Source of the DNA: a virus
Reading direction: 5' to 3' (one strand)
Virus record (IMG/VR): IMGVR_UViG_3300031521_000114
Span: 1 to 45,979 of that record
DNA length: 45,979 nucleotides
Every line of letters starts with the position of its first letter. The stretch's first letter is position 1. Under the pieces are notes generated by a model that saw nothing but the letters and a program-made list of their open reading frames with translations, did not search any database and was not told the DNA's origin. Positions 19,200-28,076 of this stretch are shown here, piece by piece. The position numbers and the translations under genes are program-made.

Positions 19200-20501
19200 A
19201 AGTTTTATTAACTCTAAGGCACTATAATCACAACTACACATATAGTTATCTTTCTTTGAAATAAAGGCACTTCTAGTATCTTCATCTGCAGGTAGATTCT
19301 GTAATTGAGGATAAGAACATACTAAGTCACTTTGTTTATTAGAAGGTTTAATAGGTAATTTTTTAAGTTTAGCTAAATCAGTATTAATTTGTTTACTACC
19401 GCATGACATCCTAGAAGAAGAAGCACCAATTTGTTTAAATTGGGTATGTATTCTTTCAGTTAAAGGATTTATAGCATTTAAATATTTTTGTCCATAAGTG
19501 CTTACTACTTTTTCAGCTTCTTTATAATCAAAATATATTTTTAAAAAATCATCATTTATTCCTTTTTGTCCTTTTAAATGCTTTTCTAAAACACTTTCTT
19601 TATCTTCTCCTGTCTTTTTATCTACTACTTTAGTATCAAATCCTAAATATTTAGCAAGTTTTATTACTTGTTGTGAACTTGCCCAATTTATATTACATAC
19701 AGGTTCTGAATTAAAACCTTCAAATAGATCACCTTGTAAATTAGAAACATAAAATTTTGGATTATTTAAAGCTATTGTAAATATATTAAGTTTAATAGCA
19801 CCATTTTGCATATTTAACTTATCTTTTAACATCTTTTTATTCCATTTATCTACATCTAATTTTATACCACACCATTCTAAATATGATATTACAGGTACAA
19901 AATCACATTCTAATTTAGCTCCTATTATGCAGTCTTTTCTTTTACATTCTTCTATTTGTTTTTCTACTATATCTTCTAACCATTTTACATCATTAGCAGC
20001 ATAAACTATTACAGAATCATCAAGACCTCTCCATATAATTTCACCTCTAATTGATTTATCTAAATCTATATTTAAATATCTTTTAGCAATAGCTAGTAAT
20101 GAGAAACTTATTCCTCCAGGTATATTTCCAGGAGGATAACCTAAATATAATAATTGTTCTACTATCATAGTATCATATACTTTAGTAGGTATAATATTAT
20201 ATTTGAATAAAAATTGTAAATCAAATTTTAGATTTTGACCTATAATAAGTTTAGTTTCTAATAACTTCTTATAATGTAAAATAGATATAGTAGTAGTATC
20301 TACTACAATTTGAATATCTTGTTTTTTATTACCAAATTGAGCACATAATATATCACATATATGTGCATCTCTTCCAGTAGTTTCAGTATCAAATTGTATT
20401 ACATTAAAAGACTCTATCATTTTAATAGAGCCCTCTAATGTAAGTTTTGTATAATTAGAAGAATCAAATAGACTTAATTGACTACTTACTAAATATATCA
20501 T
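19200..20501 (-). CDS. polA: DNA polymerase A, exon 1 (3'-5' exonuclease and motif A)
   Basis: The exon encodes the N-terminal 434 residues of the replicative family A polymerase. A DEDD 3'-5' exonuclease begins at FDTETTG (Asp38, Glu40), with Exo II at IGQNLKFDLQFLF and a later YAANDVKWLEDIV (Exo III). The thumb and palm follow, including SSRMSCGSKQINTD, LQNLPADEDTRSAF and motif A CDYSALEL (catalytic Asp425). No 5'-3' nuclease domain is present, as in other phage PolAs. The reading frame runs into the intron and meets TAG at 19185, so without splicing the protein would end just after motif A. The ATG overlaps the stop of the upstream protease-like gene by 4 bases. Confidence 0.88.
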
Positions 20502-21049
20502 TTATTAATAGTAATTAAATAATTATCAAAATCAATTCTAAAATGATTATCATTAAAGAACTTGGTACCAAGTATTCCAATTATTTCTCTTTCATATTTA
20601 TTAGATATAACATCTAAAGTAGGCTTTATATCTAAAATAGAAAAATATTCTGTACATTTTTGAAAATAAATATCAGTTTCAATTTGAAAATCTAATTTTA
20701 CTTTGTGTACATTATTAAAACTATTAGTACCACAATTAATAGGTTCTGTACTCTCTACTTCTAAATTATCCTCCTTATATATTGCCTTTAATAAAGTGTA
20801 ATCAATAATATTATTATTAGCTCCTGTATCTAGTAGCACATAATAAATATGTTCTTTTAGAATTATAGGAATAATTGGATGTTCTGTCTTTTCATATCCT
20901 CTTTTAAACTTTATTTTACCTTTCTTCTCTTTAATTAATTTACTGTTATATTTGTTAATTCCTAAAAATAATTCATCTATTTTTTTATTGTGTTGATATA
21001 ATAAGCCACACAATAATAACAGTCCAATTAAGGCTATACCATATTCCAT
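20498..21049 (-). CDS. Membrane-anchored retropepsin-like aspartyl protease
   Basis: The 183-residue protein starts with a hydrophobic segment (residues 3-18, IALIGLLLLCGLLY) followed by a charged linker. It then has VLLDTGANNNIID (Asp74 in the DTG-type motif) and ends with IIGILGTKFFNDNHFRIDFD, the second conserved glycine-rich strand of single-domain clan AA proteases. Such enzymes act as dimers, each chain giving one aspartate. A membrane anchor with the catalytic domain probably facing the cytoplasm fits the positive charges after the segment, but orientation is not certain. It lies between nrdJ and polA; the role is unknown. Bacterial relatives include membrane-tethered retropepsin-like proteins. 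Confidence 0.75.
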   Translation of the reverse strand: MEYGIALIGLLLLCGLLYQHNKKIDELFLGINKYNSKLIKEKKGKIKFKRGYEKTEHPIIPIILKEHIYYVLLDTGANNNIIDYTLLKAIYKEDNLEVESTEPINCGTNSFNNVHKVKLDFQIETDIYFQKCTEYFSILDIKPTLDVISNKYEREIIGILGTKFFNDNHFRIDFDNYLITINK

Positions 21050-21067
21050 TCTTTTTTAATTTATGTT

Positions 21068-23257
21068 TTAATTGCATTTTGAATATCCACAATGGGGACA
21101 TTTCATACAACCACCCTCATTAATTATTTCTTCTCCACATTCTGGACATACTTCTTTAGTTACTATACTGTTATACTTTTGTAATACTCTACATATAGCA
21201 GAAGTAAAGGATACAATATTATCATCTACTTTTTTAGATGTTTTAATAACTTCTACTAAAGGTACGTTATGTCTTAGCAGCATACTTATAAATAAAGCAT
21301 GTGTTTTTTCTTCAATAGTATTTTCTGCTAATGTTATAGAAGATTCTTCATTTCTAAACTTATATACTCCTTTTTGTATTTTAATTACTTTTCCTATAGT
21401 ATTACTAATTGGGAGAGCAGTTTTTTGACAAAATATTTCATAAGGTTTTTTATCTAGTAATCCAACCACTACAATATAATCTATACCCTTAATCTTAATC
21501 TTATGTAAATTAGCAATCAGTTCATTAGGACGTTTTGATATAGTTAAAGTTTCTTTATTTTTAGTTTCTTCTGTAACTAATACCCCTTCCCTATCACATC
21601 CTGCTCGATATACTGTTAAACCTTTTAATCCTGCTTTATAAGCTTCTATATAAATATTGTATATATCTTCTACAGTTGCAGAATTTGGAAGGTTTATAGT
21701 AGAACTAATAGAAGCATCTATATATCTCTGAAATACTGACTGCATTTTGATTCTTTCTGAAGGTACTATTTTTTCAGAAGTAGTGAAATATTCAGGTAAG
21801 TTTTCTTCAGATATATTATTTTTATCCATAAACTCTTTTACAATAGGAGTATATATTTTATATACAACATCCTTATTATGTAAAGATTGAGTTTTTCTAG
21901 TGTAGTAATTAGCAAATAGAGGCTCAATTCCTCCACTTACTCCTAACATAGTAGATAATGTACCTGTTGGAGCAATAGTTAATATTTGAGAATTTCTCAA
22001 ACCATTATCTAAAACTTCTCTTTGAGTAAAACAAGAAGTTCTATTAATAAACCAATTATTTTCTAGTATTAACTCATTGTATTTTGGATAAGTACCATAT
22101 TGTTTAGCTAATTGTGCTGATGCACATAGAGATTCATTTAATAGAGTACTTGCTATTAAATCACAAATAATTAATGATTGTGTACTCCCATATTTAAATC
22201 CTAATTTAATTAACATATCAGATAAACCCATTATTCCAAGCCCAATCTGCCTCCAATCATTTACAGTATCTCTTTGTATTTGCAATGGATGTAATGGTAA
22301 TCCTTCATCTAAAACTTCATTTAAAGCAATCACTGCTTTATGAATTGTATCTGTAAAATCTTCAATATTAAAATTAGCATTATTTGTAAATGGATTAATT
22401 ACAAATTCTGCTAAATTTATACTTCCAAGTAAGCAACTCCCACCACTTGGCAATGGTTCTTCTGCACACGGATTAACTCCAGCATATTCAAACTCTGGAT
22501 TATTTGAAAGAAGATTATTATTTTCTATGTTATCCCAAAATAATATACCTGGTTCTGCCATTTTCCAATTCATCTTAGCTAATTGCATAAACACTTCTTT
22601 AGCTTTAATTACTTTTTCAATGACTTCTCCAGTTTCTTCTCTTTTAAAATGTAATGCATAATCAGTATCATTAATAACAGCTTGCATAAACTCTTTATTA
22701 ATTCTTACTGATATATTTGCTTTAGTTACTTTATGCAAATCAGATTTAATATTAATAAAATCTAATAAATCTGGGTGTGAACAATCTAAACTAATTATTA
22801 AAGCGCCTCTTCTTCCTTTCTGACTTATTACATCAGTAATTACAGAGTAAAATTCCATAAAAGATACAGCTCCAGATGTTTCTTTAGCTGCATTATTAAT
22901 TTTAGTTCCTTTAGGAGATAAATTAGATAAATCTATTCCAACTCCACCTCCATAAGAAAAAGTACGAGCTAAATCTCTACCAGTTTCAAATATACTTTCT
23001 ATATTATCATTAGGTTTAGGAAGTACGTAACAATTACTAAAAGTGGTCTTTACTCCTAAATTTTGAGTACCTCTATTAGCTAAAATCCTTCCTCCAAATA
23101 GAAACTTTTTATCTATAATTAATTGTTTAATATCTTCATTACCATTAGATATTCTTGCTAAAAATCCATCAAATGTTTCATTATTGACCCTATATTTATT
23201 CTCCCATATTTTTATACCTATCTCATTTTCTTCTCCTAACCAATCTTGTACTGTCAT
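21068..23257 (-). CDS. nrdJ: Adenosylcobalamin-dependent (class II) ribonucleotide reductase
   Basis: This 729-residue enzyme reduces ribonucleotides to deoxyribonucleotides using B12. Seen: FSNCYVLP (first redox cysteine), FSYGGGVGIDLSNLSPKG, KGRRGALIISLDCSHPD, NPCAEEPLPSGGSCLLGSIN (the Asn-x-Cys-x-Glu active-site loop near residue 280), TIAPTGTLSTMLGVSGGIEP, and a C-terminal zinc ribbon CPECG ... CPHCGYSKC in the last 25 residues. The monomeric NrdJ architecture and the lack of any NrdB or NrdG gene nearby support class II. It works with or without oxygen, useful in a gut anaerobe, but depends on host cobalamin. Its start overlaps the upstream nuclease stop by 4 bases. Confidence 0.93.
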   Translation of the reverse strand: MTVQDWLGEENEIGIKIWENKYRVNNETFDGFLARISNGNEDIKQLIIDKKFLFGGRILANRGTQNLGVKTTFSNCYVLPKPNDNIESIFETGRDLARTFSYGGGVGIDLSNLSPKGTKINNAAKETSGAVSFMEFYSVITDVISQKGRRGALIISLDCSHPDLLDFINIKSDLHKVTKANISVRINKEFMQAVINDTDYALHFKREETGEVIEKVIKAKEVFMQLAKMNWKMAEPGILFWDNIENNNLLSNNPEFEYAGVNPCAEEPLPSGGSCLLGSINLAEFVINPFTNNANFNIEDFTDTIHKAVIALNEVLDEGLPLHPLQIQRDTVNDWRQIGLGIMGLSDMLIKLGFKYGSTQSLIICDLIASTLLNESLCASAQLAKQYGTYPKYNELILENNWFINRTSCFTQREVLDNGLRNSQILTIAPTGTLSTMLGVSGGIEPLFANYYTRKTQSLHNKDVVYKIYTPIVKEFMDKNNISEENLPEYFTTSEKIVPSERIKMQSVFQRYIDASISSTINLPNSATVEDIYNIYIEAYKAGLKGLTVYRAGCDREGVLVTEETKNKETLTISKRPNELIANLHKIKIKGIDYIVVVGLLDKKPYEIFCQKTALPISNTIGKVIKIQKGVYKFRNEESSITLAENTIEEKTHALFISMLLRHNVPLVEVIKTSKKVDDNIVSFTSAICRVLQKYNSIVTKEVCPECGEEIINEGGCMKCPHCGYSKCN

Positions 23258-24297
23258 TCTTTTTTATAAGGTTTTATATTATCTATTTCAAGTAATCCAC
23301 TGTGAGTTTTTGCTACATAAGAATATGAATATTCTTTATTTTTAATATGGTAATTTAATTCAGTAATTAATGTTTTAACTCCTTTTAATTTATTACCATA
23401 ATTATCTATTAAATCTCCATCATAATGATTGAAATTATATTTATATACTAATGGAGTTAAATTGTTTTTATTAACTACTAAAAATTCATAAGGTAATATA
23501 GTAAAATCTTTAAAATACTCATCTCTACTGATAATATCTTTTAAAATCTTAGTATAAAGACTTGATTGTAAATAATATCTCCAGTCAATAAATGATTTTT
23601 TAAATTCATGTTCATCTTTACCTGTAGTTTTTAAGTCTACAGGGACTATTATTTTTGCATCATGTAGTATAATTACCTCATCCAACATGCACCTTACAGG
23701 ATGTTCATATAAACTATCACTTTTAAACTTTAATTGAAACAATTTCTCTACATTAGAAAAAGGATCTAAACTAAAATAATTTTCAGTGTAAGGAGAAATT
23801 TTTAATGCCTGTTCACAATTAACTGCTTGTTTATATTCATCTTGTGAAATAATTGCTTTGTTTTCAGATAGTTTTAACATTTTGTAGTATTCACTACCTT
23901 CATCTATAATTTTATCTATTCTAGTATCTTCTTTCCATGAAGATGAATAGTTTTCTTTTTCTATAGATGTAAATATAATATTTCTGTCTACTAATTTTAA
24001 ATCTACAATATCACTTTTAGAATGAATGTCTTTAACAATTCTAACTATAGTATCTGTAGGAACTTTAAAATCAAATATTAAAAATCTATCTTCAAATTCT
24101 TCAGGAGCAGTTAGTAAACAATCTACTAACCCTCCAAATCTTAATGCTGTACTATCTTGTTTATCAAATAGATGTGGTATACATCTATGACCTTCTCTAT
24201 CAAATCTACTTAACATAGAGTATGAGAAAGCTTCATCTTTTCTATAAGTATCTTCAGATACTTGCCAACTAATGTCTTTTAATGATTTTTTTATCAA
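23254..24297 (-). CDS. PD-(D/E)XK exonuclease (RecE/RecB-like)
   Basis: The 347-residue protein has the phage recombination exonuclease layout: YSMLSRFD, then ALRFGGLVDCLLTAPEEFEDRF, then an acidic residue in CMLDEVIIL (Asp206 region) and the nuclease core VPVDLKTTG (Asp221, Lys223), followed by WRYYLQSSLYTKIL, the typical QxxxY-type motif of RecB-family nucleases. It probably resects double-strand ends for recombination or processes concatemers, acting with the Sak4-like ATPase and SSB encoded upstream. It overlaps nrdJ by 4 bases and the next small gene by 29. Confidence 0.82.
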   Translation of the reverse strand: MIKKSLKDISWQVSEDTYRKDEAFSYSMLSRFDREGHRCIPHLFDKQDSTALRFGGLVDCLLTAPEEFEDRFLIFDFKVPTDTIVRIVKDIHSKSDIVDLKLVDRNIIFTSIEKENYSSSWKEDTRIDKIIDEGSEYYKMLKLSENKAIISQDEYKQAVNCEQALKISPYTENYFSLDPFSNVEKLFQLKFKSDSLYEHPVRCMLDEVIILHDAKIIVPVDLKTTGKDEHEFKKSFIDWRYYLQSSLYTKILKDIISRDEYFKDFTILPYEFLVVNKNNLTPLVYKYNFNHYDGDLIDNYGNKLKGVKTLITELNYHIKNKEYSYSYVAKTHSGLLEIDNIKPYKKE

Positions 24298-24550
24298 CCA
24301 ACCAATCTTTAAAGGTTAAATAACTTAGTATAATTTTAGTTTCAATTTTTTGTAATGGGTAGTACCACCATCCATTTTTATCTACCCATTTCCATCTTTT
24401 TATTACATCTTCTGTAGAAGGTACAATTAATCCTTTCTTTTTTAAAGGTTTTATAAACAACTCTCCTCTTTTTCCTTCTGTTAGTGTAGTGTCTAATAAT
24501 ACATTATACTCACATTCTTCAAAATCTTCAAATTCTTTTTTATTACCCAT
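24269..24550 (-). CDS. Hypothetical small protein (93 aa)
   Basis: This is not recognised. The protein starts MGNKKEFEDFEECEY and has a tryptophan-rich C-terminal half (VIKRWKWVDKNGWWYYPL), ending in a lysine-rich tail. It overlaps the exonuclease gene by 29 bases and the gene upstream by 8, which suggests tight coupling within the operon. No motif, signal peptide or membrane segment is seen. Confidence 0.6.
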   Translation of the reverse strand: MGNKKEFEDFEECEYNVLLDTTLTEGKRGELFIKPLKKKGLIVPSTEDVIKRWKWVDKNGWWYYPLQKIETKIILSYLTFKDWLVDKKIIKRH

Positions 24551-24845
24551 AAATTAACCAATCATCCGTGGCTACTGTGCCAGGTGTTAATAAATCTTTA
24601 GTATATAAAAGTATATTCACTTCTAATAATCTCAACATGTCAATGTTTAGCGTTTTATACTTTTCTTCATAGGGTTTTTCAAATCTAAATAATCTATTAT
24701 GTCTTAAACCTAATTTTATATCTGCTTGAACTATTTCAAGTAAAGATTGAAAATTTCTTTCTTTTAAAAAGTTATTACACAACAATCTATCTTTTATAGG
24801 TAATTCCTCTATGAGAAATTCTATCTCCTTTAATTGTTTATTCAT
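24543..24845 (-). CDS. Hypothetical helical protein (100 aa)
   Basis: This is not recognised. It is predicted to be mostly helical (KQLKEIEFLIEELPIKDRLL). It overlaps its downstream neighbour by 8 bases and begins 4 bases inside the end of the DUF1064-like nuclease gene, so it is probably translated by coupling. No catalytic motif is evident. Confidence 0.6.
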   Translation of the reverse strand: MNKQLKEIEFLIEELPIKDRLLCNNFLKERNFQSLLEIVQADIKLGLRHNRLFRFEKPYEEKYKTLNIDMLRLLEVNILLYTKDLLTPGTVATDDWLIYG

Positions 24846-25291
24846 AAATTACTTAGTATTTCTTTCATAAATATAAAATCTCTTGGATCTTGAGGCTCAA
24901 AAAATATAATTTTATTATTTTCATTGTTTTCTAATTGTTTTAAAAACATTTTTCTAACATTAGGATACCTATCATTAGGAAACCCTTTGCATTCAATATA
25001 AATATCATATCCTTTATAGTTTTTTATAGTAAAATCAGGAGTATAATCTATATCCCTGATTTTACTTTCTATTAAATGAATTGTTTGTTTATGCCCTTTT
25101 AAAGGTTTAGCATAAACTTTGATATTTTTAGGATAAAAGCCATTAAATAATTTAAACTTTTCTTCTTCATATTGAGGATTTATTTCTAAGCTTTTTAAAT
25201 GTTTATAGCAAGTTATTTCTAACAAAGATCTAAATTTTATACCTTCATATTCTTTTGGAGTTGAATTTAATATTTTTTTATTTACCATCAA
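24842..25291 (-). CDS. DUF1064-type PD-(D/E)XK endonuclease
   Basis: The 149-residue protein contains the core of the phage DUF1064 family, a Holliday-junction-resolvase-like or VRR-type nuclease fold: FRSLLEITCYKHLKSL (Glu25 on the first helix), YTPDFTI (Asp86), and YDIYIECKG (Glu100, Lys102). These families usually cut branched or modified DNA; a role in resolving recombination intermediates is inference. Two start codons are possible (25291 or 25288, MM). It lies directly downstream of the ubiquitin-like cassette's two unknown genes. Confidence 0.78.
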   Translation of the reverse strand: MMVNKKILNSTPKEYEGIKFRSLLEITCYKHLKSLEINPQYEEEKFKLFNGFYPKNIKVYAKPLKGHKQTIHLIESKIRDIDYTPDFTIKNYKGYDIYIECKGFPNDRYPNVRKMFLKQLENNENNKIIFFEPQDPRDFIFMKEILSNL

Positions 25292-25775
25292 TGAACATTT
25301 CTCTAAATTCTTTTATGATTTCTAATGCTAATTCTGCATCACATTTACAACGAAATCCTATAAAACCCGTTTTTACTTCTAAGCTATTAATATAGTAAGA
25401 TGAAATTTCATTTTTAATAGATGATATAGCCCATACTTTACCTCCTACTTCTTCTAGTAAAGAATTACAATTCTTATTGAGTTCTTTAGCAATATAAGTT
25501 AGTAATAACTTCAAATAAATATTAGGATGCTCTTGTAATAAAACATCTTCACTTTCTTTTCCAAGTAACATAAAAATATTATAACGAGCATTTATATATA
25601 ATACCCGTTTTTTATTATTAGGTGCAATCTCTTTTGATACTAATAAATCATATAAATAATCAATGTTAAATCTAGATATTACAACTTTAGTAATACCATC
25701 TGGATATTTATAACTATTTTTATTTACTAAATGTGTATAGATAACTTTACCATAAAATCTTTCTTTATTCTTCAT
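25278..25775 (-). CDS. Hypothetical protein downstream of the E1-like gene (165 aa)
   Basis: This is not recognised. I prefer the ATG at 25775 (MKNKERFYGKVIYTH), which overlaps the upstream gene by 11 bases; an ATG at 25802 would overlap by 38. A mixed alpha/beta protein is likely. The C-terminal part has TGFIGFRCKCDAELALEII, including a CKC pair that could be functional but has no known match. Being co-transcribed behind the Ubl/E2/JAB/E1 genes, it could be an accessory protein or a target; this is a guess from position. Confidence 0.6.
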   Translation of the reverse strand: MKNKERFYGKVIYTHLVNKNSYKYPDGITKVVISRFNIDYLYDLLVSKEIAPNNKKRVLYINARYNIFMLLGKESEDVLLQEHPNIYLKLLLTYIAKELNKNCNSLLEEVGGKVWAISSIKNEISSYYINSLEVKTGFIGFRCKCDAELALEIIKEFREMFIDGK

Positions 25776-26280
25776 TGTTATATTCCTTTTTAAGTTCTTC
25801 AATAAAATCTTTACTAATTTCTTCCTGTACTTCTGGTTTATAACTATCTAAAGTTATAATTAATATATTAGACCAACTATTTAATTTATCTACTGTTTCA
25901 TAACTTATATCTTTGTTAGGGTTTAATCCAAATTTTTTGAGTTCTCTTTTAATATATACTAAATGCGTAGAAGGTGCATTTTCAAAATAATTAATATTAA
26001 CAAAAAATTTAGGTTTTTCCTCCTTATAACATAGTATACCTAAAATATCATTACTGTATGCATTTAATATAATCCCTGGAGATATTAAAAATCTATATCC
26101 TTTAGGTATATACAAAATATCACCTTTTGTAGTATTAAATATAAAAGAAAAAGCTTCTTTTACACTAGGAAATTCATGATTAGATTCCTTTATCTTATGT
26201 ATATTACCTTTAATAGGAAATAAAATGTGTAAATAAGGAATCCAACCTTCATAATTTTTATTATTTTTCTTTAAGAACAT
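25765..26280 (-). CDS. Hypothetical protein directly after the E1-like gene (171 aa)
   Basis: I do not recognise this protein. Predicted mixed alpha/beta, beginning MFLKKNNKNYEGWIPYLH and containing GDILYIPKGYRFLISPGIIL, which suggests a beta-rich core. It starts 2 bases after the stop of the E1-like gene, so it belongs to the same transcript as the conjugation cassette. No membrane segment or nuclease motif is visible. Confidence 0.6.
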   Translation of the reverse strand: MFLKKNNKNYEGWIPYLHILFPIKGNIHKIKESNHEFPSVKEAFSFIFNTTKGDILYIPKGYRFLISPGIILNAYSNDILGILCYKEEKPKFFVNINYFENAPSTHLVYIKRELKKFGLNPNKDISYETVDKLNSWSNILIITLDSYKPEVQEEISKDFIEELKKEYNNEE

Positions 26281-26282
26281 AT

Positions 26283-26945
26283 TTATAGTGTTAATTTATT
26301 AAAAAACATATCTCCCAACTCTTCTATTTTAAATGGTACCACACAGTAGGGTTCTTCAGAATATTTATTTATTAAATAATTACATAATACATGTGTAATC
26401 CTAGCTCCTATAAGCATTCCAAAATAAGCAGTTTGCTTATAAGTACAAGGCATTGTATCTACCTCATTATCATCAAATAAAGTTTTTTCATATTTTCTTT
26501 CTCTTCCTTTAGTAACTACAAAGACTTCATAAAAATTAGCTCTTAATCTGCCATCAATAAGTATTTCTCTATCCTCTTTTTCTTTCCAATTATCAAAGAT
26601 TAATTTACGAGCTTTCATGTTGTCAAAGCCCATGATGGTAATAGGATTGTATTCATTTTTAACTAACTTTTTAATACCAATTATATTTTTATAATCAATA
26701 TTGTCACAACATGCTTGTACTTTAGTTTGCCCAATTTGCGATTCTCTAAAGGCTTGTGTGCCTATGTTGTGAGTTTCTACTATATCATCATCAATAATGA
26801 AGTATTTTGCAGGAATTGTTTTCCCTAAAGCCATAATAGTATTACTACCTATACCTCCTACACCAGTCAAAAGAATAGTTTCTTCCTTGGATTTTATGTA
26901 CCAAGGAGCTGTTTTAAAATTACTAAATATTTTATCTGTATCCAT
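26283..26945 (-). CDS. E1/ThiF-like adenylating enzyme
   Basis: The 220-residue protein is a single ThiF/E1 adenylation domain: nucleotide-binding loop LLTGVGGIGSN (Gly28-Ser34), FIIDDDIVETHNIGTQAF (Asp52-54 and Asn60), GQTKVQA (Lys75) and MGFDNMKAR (Asp108). These are the ATP- and Mg-binding positions of the family, which adenylates the C-terminus of a ubiquitin-like protein. A candidate catalytic cysteine lies at Cys167 in DTMPCTYKQT, the site where E1 enzymes form the thioester. It follows the JAB protease gene by 3 bases, and the pairing matches PRTRC and Bil-type prokaryotic ubiquitin-like systems. Confidence 0.85.
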   Translation of the reverse strand: MDTDKIFSNFKTAPWYIKSKEETILLTGVGGIGSNTIMALGKTIPAKYFIIDDDIVETHNIGTQAFRESQIGQTKVQACCDNIDYKNIIGIKKLVKNEYNPITIMGFDNMKARKLIFDNWKEKEDREILIDGRLRANFYEVFVVTKGRERKYEKTLFDDNEVDTMPCTYKQTAYFGMLIGARITHVLCNYLINKYSEEPYCVVPFKIEELGDMFFNKLTL

Positions 26946-26948
26946 AAT

Positions 26949-28076
26949 TTAATTTTTAAAATTATCCATGTGGAACTTAATAATATCATATAACTCTGTG
27001 TAAAAGAAAGTTTTACCATATATTTCATTATAAGTAATTAATAAATCTATAAGTAATTGCATATTAGATTTAAAATTAGTAAAATCTAAATCATCTACAA
27101 TATCCTCATAAACTAGTTCTAAATTACTATCAATGATGTCTATATTATTATCACAAGTTCTTTTATTATCAATATTATCTTTAAAACTAGATTTAATCTT
27201 AGCATCTGTAGTATTACAATCAGAAATAGATTGAGTGTCTATTAATTCTAATAAAAATTCTTTAGGATTAAAAGGCTTTCTTTCATTTTCTATATTAGTA
27301 TAAGCATTTTGTGCATAAATATCCTCTGGAAATAAATCATCTACCTCACTCCATCCTTTACTAAATGCTTTATTATTAAACCATCCATTACTAAGATCAT
27401 TTGTGTTAGCTCTAAAAGGTATATTTTTAGGTTGATAGATAGAAGATGTTTTTACTTTAGCATCTTTTTTCTTTTGTAATTCTTCTATTTTAGAATCCAT
27501 CCAATCTTCATGTGGAATTTCTTTATTATATTCTATAGTTAAATCTCCTATAGCTATAATATCATTTTCTTCACTGATAAGAGTTTCATAAGAATCTCCA
27601 TTTTCATCTATATATGAAATTACAGATTGACTTTTTTCTTTCCCTGGAAATGCTACTTTTGCACAGTATTTACCATCAAAATTAACAATTAAAGATAAAT
27701 AGAAATTGTATAACTTAGCATTTGAAGTCAGTTCATTAATGTCTGTACTACTGAAAAAAGCAGACATTTGGTGGTGCGTGTGAATTAGCCCATTAAACTC
27801 CTCTATTCCAGACTCATACAAATTATAAGCTTCTGCTATATCTCCACTAGCTTCTGTTTCTGTATAAGTAGCATTTCCAATATCTCTAGGATAAATAAAA
27901 GTAGCTTCAAATATTAAATCTTTTTTATTTTTAATATTTCCAGATATTAATTTAAAAAATAACATACCAGACCATTCTGTTGCCCCAATTTTATGATGTA
28001 AATAATCTATAATTTTTAAACATCTATCGTTAATAATTAATTTTCCTACATTGTTTAATTTTATTTCACTACTCAT
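26949..28076 (-). CDS. JAB/JAMM (MPN) domain metalloprotease
   Basis: The N-terminal 180 residues form a JAB domain with a complete zinc site: Glu34 in ATEWSGML, and HTHHQMSAFFSSTD at 99-112 (His99, His101, Ser109, Asp112) matching HxH-x7-SxxD. JAMM enzymes remove or process ubiquitin-like proteins. The remaining 195 residues are charged and probably extended (KIEELQKKKDAK), ending with a helical segment. The family resembles PRTRC protein A (Prok-JAB). It overlaps the E2-like gene by 8 bases and lies 3 bases upstream of the E1-like gene, the expected neighbourhood for a deconjugase or Ubl maturase. Confidence 0.87.
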   Translation of the reverse strand: MSSEIKLNNVGKLIINDRCLKIIDYLHHKIGATEWSGMLFFKLISGNIKNKKDLIFEATFIYPRDIGNATYTETEASGDIAEAYNLYESGIEEFNGLIHTHHQMSAFFSSTDINELTSNAKLYNFYLSLIVNFDGKYCAKVAFPGKEKSQSVISYIDENGDSYETLISEENDIIAIGDLTIEYNKEIPHEDWMDSKIEELQKKKDAKVKTSSIYQPKNIPFRANTNDLSNGWFNNKAFSKGWSEVDDLFPEDIYAQNAYTNIENERKPFNPKEFLLELIDTQSISDCNTTDAKIKSSFKDNIDNKRTCDNNIDIIDSNLELVYEDIVDDLDFTNFKSNMQLLIDLLITYNEIYGKTFFYTELYDIIKFHMDNFKN

